Assembly (NCBI RefSeq): GCF_000332195.1
Contig: NZ_KB235922.1
Location: 4,127,322 to 4,191,321 of the forward strand
Length of the DNA: 64,000 nt
Source: Pleurocapsa sp. PCC 7319
Lineage (GTDB): Bacteria > Cyanobacteriota > Cyanobacteriia > Cyanobacteriales > Xenococcaceae
Reading direction: 5' to 3'
The first letter of the stretch is position 1; each line of letters starts with the position of its first letter. Shown piece by piece: positions 60,721 to 64,000 of the stretch. The notes under the pieces are model-generated. The model was not told where the DNA came from. It worked only from the letters and a program-made list of their open reading frames with translations, and ran no database searches. The translations under genes and the position numbers were made by a program.

Positions 60721-62193
60721 ATGGCTATTGAAACTAACCTCCAAAACAATTTAAATAGCAAAACCACATCCTTTTTAAAGGAAGCAGAAACAACGTTTCA
60801 ATGGACGAAGCAATGGTATCCAGTAGCCGTAGCTGAATTTCTGGCTCCGTTTAGACCCCATCCAATACAGTTATTGGGAAAAGACTTGGTATTATGGCAA
60901 GATAATGCTGAGAAATGGCATTGCTTTGAGGATTTTTGTCCTCATCGGTTAGCACCATTGTCTGAAGGGAGAGTAGAATCAGATGGCACACTATTGTGTG
61001 CTTATCATGCTTGGCGTTTTGATGGAGAGGGAAATTGTGTTGGCATTCCACAATCTAAAAATAAAGAAACTGAGACCAAAAACTGCGCTAATGATAAGTC
61101 CTCTGCTGTTGTTTATCCCACTCAAGAACTTCAGGGTTTAGTTTGGGTGTGGGCTGAATCTGGAGAACAAGCACAACTGGAAAGTCAATTAAGACAACCT
61201 CGCACTATTCCCGAACTGGATGATAATTCTGGCAAAGTTGTTAAACCTTTTTGGAATATTCGAGATTTGCCCTATGGTTGGGATTTTTTTATGGAAAATG
61301 TCGCCGATCCCGCCCATGTTCCCGTTTCCCACCATGGTATTATGGGTAGCCGTTACGAAGATGCTAAGTATTACGATATGCATCGCCTAAGAGAAATGTC
61401 TACTCAAGAGGGATTCTCGTTTGAGATAACGCCCACTGCACCTACTGTTGAGCGCGCTATTAATGATTTTCGACCACCCTGTCAGATGAGGATTGTCACC
61501 AGCTATAAAGATGGGGGGATGCTAATCTTGGCGTTGTATGCTGTTCCCACTCGTCCCGGTTGGTGTCGTCATATTGGTAGGCAGATTTTAGTTAAAAATG
61601 ATCGGGGTAAAACTCCCCCAGGTTTAGGATTTTTTGCCCTACCGATGCCAATTTGGTTGGGTCATGTATTAGCTTCTTTGTTTTTGCACCAAGATTTAGT
61701 ATTTTTGCACTATCAAGAAAAAATTGTCTCGAAAAAAAGTAAAAATAGATGGTTAGATGCAGTTTATACTCCTAATCCTCAAGATAAAGCGATCGTTACT
61801 TTTCGTCAGTGGTTGGCAAGGAAAGCTGGAGGGGGAGTAGCCTGGGATGCAGATTGTAATAGTCAGCTACCCCATCCCGAATTAGATAAAGAAAAATTGT
61901 TTGATGTTTGGGCAACTCACACTCAACATTGTCGAGTTTGCCAAGATGCTCTTAAAAATATCAATCGTTTAACAGTATTAAGTTATATTGGAGCGATCGC
62001 CTGTTTGTTTCTAGCTTTATTTATAGATGAACGCTATCTTGCCACCGAAGGTCTGAAAGAAGTGGTATTTCCATCTTTAGAATTTTGGATAGCAATTATA
62101 AGTGCAATAATTTTGGCAACAGGAGGATATTTATTAAAGAAACTGAGTCGGCTATTTTATGTTTACAAGTTTAGCCATGTCGACAATGATTGA
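60721..62193 (+). CDS. Rieske non-haem iron oxygenase, pheophorbide a oxygenase (PaO) type
   Basis: A 490-residue protein. Rieske motifs FCPHRLAPLSEGRV (CxH) near residue 78 and CAYHAWRFDGEGN (CxxH) near 97; mononuclear iron site ENVADPAHVPVSHHG near 195. The PaO C-terminal domain contains HTQHCRVCQDALKN, the CxxC redox motif shared with PaO, PTC52 and Tic55, followed by two hydrophobic helices (about 422-440, 455-475) for membrane attachment. The Arabidopsis member opens the chlorin ring during chlorophyll breakdown; in cyanobacteria the substrate is unsettled. Confidence 0.92.
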   Translation: MAIETNLQNNLNSKTTSFLKEAETTFQWTKQWYPVAVAEFLAPFRPHPIQLLGKDLVLWQDNAEKWHCFEDFCPHRLAPLSEGRVESDGTLLCAYHAWRFDGEGNCVGIPQSKNKETETKNCANDKSSAVVYPTQELQGLVWVWAESGEQAQLESQLRQPRTIPELDDNSGKVVKPFWNIRDLPYGWDFFMENVADPAHVPVSHHGIMGSRYEDAKYYDMHRLREMSTQEGFSFEITPTAPTVERAINDFRPPCQMRIVTSYKDGGMLILALYAVPTRPGWCRHIGRQILVKNDRGKTPPGLGFFALPMPIWLGHVLASLFLHQDLVFLHYQEKIVSKKSKNRWLDAVYTPNPQDKAIVTFRQWLARKAGGGVAWDADCNSQLPHPELDKEKLFDVWATHTQHCRVCQDALKNINRLTVLSYIGAIACLFLALFIDERYLATEGLKEVVFPSLEFWIAIISAIILATGGYLLKKLSRLFYVYKFSHVDND

Positions 62194-62254
62194 AGTCCAC
62201 ATAACACATTGTAGTTGTTGGCTGACGTGAATTCGATAATTAGAAAAAATAAAA

Positions 62255-62274
62255 AGGCTACCACTAGGTAGCCT
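62255..62274 (-). terminator. Terminator of sir
   Basis: Perfect 8-bp stem AGGCTACC / GGTAGCCT with an ACTA loop. On the minus strand it is followed by TTTTTATTTTTT, a classical Rho-independent terminator past the sir stop. Confidence 0.88.
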
Positions 62275-62317
62275 CTTGAATGAGTATTTTAAGTCCTTGC
62301 TAATGATGAAATGATGA

Positions 62318-64000
62318 TTAAGCTTCTTTACTCTTAGTAAAATAATCGCTTAAAGCGTCGGCTATAATCTGGTTCATAGGTCTTCCTTCTTTTTGAGCGA
62401 CCTCTTTTAGACGAGGAAAAATATCATCGGGGACGCTAACACGGCGTTGGTTTTTACGAAACTTGCGTTTGGGAGTAGTATCTGTATCCATATAGCTTCC
62501 TATTGTATATTTTGCAGCAAATTCACGAATGGCATCAAATCCAACCCGACTACAGAATTGACCAAAGCTTTCTTTGGATTTACGGTTCTGTTTGAAGAAA
62601 ACAAAAATAGGCTCAAAGAACGTTTCTAGTTCTTCTACTGGCATTTTTTGTTCGTAAGGTTGGGCAAGCTGAGTTTGGTTGGGAGTGCCTCCTAGCCAAA
62701 TTTGATATTTTTCAGGCGCACTACCAACGAAGCCTAGCTCTGCCATGTAGGGACGAGCGCAGCCGTTGGGACATCCAGTCATCCGAATCACAAAGTGTTC
62801 GTCTGCCATTCCTAGTTTATTCAATAATATTCTGATGCGATCGGTAATTCCTGGTAAAGCTCGTTCGGATTCTGTTACTGCTAGTCCACAAGTGGGTAAT
62901 GCAGGGCAAGCCATTGAATAGCGAGTTAGAGGCTCAATCGCGTTGGGATTAGTCTCAATTCCCCGATTGGTTAAAATATTTTCAACTGTTTCTTTTTGTT
63001 CTGTCGAAATTTCGTAAAGAATAATATTATGATTAGCAGACAGGCGCATCGGCAGATTGAGCTGCTGCACGATTTCTCTCAGGGCAGTTTTGAGCTGAAA
63101 AGCACCTTCATCTTTAACTCTGCCATTTTCTACGCCAATACCGAAAAACCACTTTCCATCTCCCTGTTCGTACCAACCCAAAAAATCTTGATATTGCCAC
63201 TTGGGTAATTTTTTATATGGTTTGAGTTCTTTGCCAAAATAAGATTCAACCTTGGCTTTAAATTTCTCTACTCCCCAATCATGAATTAAATACTTCATTC
63301 GGGCATGACGACGGTTATGGCGATCGCCATAATCTCTTTGAGTAGCCACAATTGCCTTGACTAGATCGTAAACATCTTCTTTATCTATATAGCCAATCTC
63401 GTCAGAAGTCCGGGCAAAGGTTTCCTCCTTATTATGAGTGCGACCTAAGCCGCCTCCAGCTAAGACGTTAAAACCTTTTAGTTCCCCTTGTTTATTAGTC
63501 ATCACCACTAGGCTAATGTCGTGGGTGTAGACATCAATGGAGTTATCTCCAGGCACGGTAACGCAGATTTTGAATTTACGGGGCATAAACTGCTGACCGT
63601 AAATTGGTTCAGGACTTCCCTCAACAATCATGCCTCTACCCTTACTTTGTCGGGCAGCTTTGACCTCTGGAGCTTCTTCGGCACTAATCGCTTTTTCTCC
63701 ATCTAGCCAAATTTCGTAATAGGCACCACTTTGAGGGTTTAAAAGATCGGCAATGTTATTGGCATATTCAAAAGCATACTTATATTCGGGTTTATTCTTG
63801 AATGGTGCTGGAGGAGACATTACATTGCGATTTACATCTCCACAGGCACTCAAAGTAGAACCCATACTCTGAAGAATATTTTGAATTACCTCTTTGAGAT
63901 TTTTTTTCAAAATCCCGTGAATTTGAAAGCCTTGACGAGTAGTGACCCTAAGGGTGTGGTTGCCGTACTCTTCTGATAAGCGATCCAAAACTAAAAATAG
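62318..64000 (-). CDS. sir: Ferredoxin-type sulfite reductase, with C-terminal ribbon-helix-helix-like tail (N-terminus outside window)
   Basis: About 560 residues are visible and the frame runs off the right edge, so the N-terminal 80 or so are missing. Sirohaem/4Fe-4S ligands appear as [19 protein letters not shown] and [19 protein letters not shown]. Also [15 protein letters not shown] near the substrate site. It reduces sulfite to sulfide using ferredoxin. Unusually, the catalytic part ends near [11 protein letters not shown] and is followed by a basic linker ([13 protein letters not shown]) and [20 protein letters not shown] then [15 protein letters not shown], which reads as a ribbon-helix-helix DNA-binding fold. 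A close nitrite reductase is excluded by the overall fit to Sir. Confidence 0.9.
   Translation of the reverse strand, partial: LFLVLDRLSEEYGNHTLRVTTRQGFQIHGILKKNLKEVIQNILQSMGSTLSACGDVNRNVMSPPAPFKNKPEYKYAFEYANNIADLLNPQSGAYYEIWLDGEKAISAEEAPEVKAARQSKGRGMIVEGSPEPIYGQQFMPRKFKICVTVPGDNSIDVYTHDISLVVMTNKQGELKGFNVLAGGGLGRTHNKEETFARTSDEIGYIDKEDVYDLVKAIVATQRDYGDRHNRRHARMKYLIHDWGVEKFKAKVESYFGKELKPYKKLPKWQYQDFLGWYEQGDGKWFFGIGVENGRVKDEGAFQLKTALREIVQQLNLPMRLSANHNIILYEISTEQKETVENILTNRGIETNPNAIEPLTRYSMACPALPTCGLAVTESERALPGITDRIRILLNKLGMADEHFVIRMTGCPNGCARPYMAELGFVGSAPEKYQIWLGGTPNQTQLAQPYEQKMPVEELETFFEPIFVFFKQNRKSKESFGQFCSRVGFDAIREFAAKYTIGSYMDTDTTPKRKFRKNQRRVSVPDDIFPRLKEVAQKEGRPMNQIIADALSDYFTKSKEA

Noticed and set aside
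1-64000. CRISPR array
   Set aside because: All direct repeats are short tandem heptamers or dispersed palindromes; none has the 28-37 bp repeat with regular spacers.

Overview
The window comes from a cyanobacterium. Evidence: the octamer GCGATCGC (HIP1) occurs throughout both strands; photosynthesis-linked genes are present (ycf3, a sipA homologue, a pheophorbide-a-oxygenase-type Rieske enzyme, ferredoxin-type sulfite reductase, DASH cryptochrome); and several short protein families typical of cyanobacteria occur (DUF2499, DUF3593, a PatD-like protein). The AT-rich composition, many fossil insertion sequences and many small repeats fit a large-genome lineage such as a pleurocapsalean or related form; that placement is a guess. 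No rRNA, tRNA or CRISPR array was found.

Layout. 1-8.2 kb (minus strand): tsaB (cut by the edge), a FetB-type permease, pdxH, gatC, ycf3, an acetolactate-synthase-like enzyme, an archaeal-type CTP-dependent riboflavin kinase homologue (DUF120), a YdcF-like gene with a broken second copy, DUF29 and Uma2. 8.4-12 kb: mfd. 12-18 kb: a haem-binding Tll0287-like sensor, serA, prmA, map. 18-21.5 kb: a very acidic, internally repetitive membrane-anchored protein gene, apparently frameshifted by one base. 22-31 kb: grxC-gshB, DUF2499-DUF3593, prfB with its programmed frameshift, sipA-like, an LRAT-like protein, a GntR regulator, two membrane proteins, ahcY. 31-34 kb: a tnpB remnant, an RTX-type protein, a Rieske ferredoxin. 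34-46 kb: holA, an IS1 remnant, a TPR protein, DASH cryptochrome, a methyltransferase, a membrane-tailed response regulator, a Crp-type regulator, an SLC13 permease, a PatD-like protein, rel. 46.3-58 kb: AraC-type regulator, SnoaL-like, VOC, DJ-1/PfpI, AGE epimerase, STAS, glgX, STAS, RsbW-like kinase and RsbU-like PP2C phosphatase. 58.7-64 kb: PHP phosphoesterase, AEC transporter, PaO-type oxygenase, sir (cut by the edge).

Two themes stand out. First, 47.9-58.0 kb is a co-oriented partner-switching module (phosphatase, kinase, two STAS antagonists) interleaved with sugar and glycogen enzymes, resembling the icfG region I recall from Synechocystis. Second, the window is rich in very small repeats. 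One is a family of 23-27 nt hairpin modules that split HIP1 octamers after GCGAT; one disrupts a gene and one extends the C-terminus of Rel in frame. The other is at least a dozen tandem arrays that all have a 7-bp period but many different unit sequences. Nested MITE-like inverted repeats, a longer dispersed repeat and IS982, IS1 and IS605-type debris add to this.
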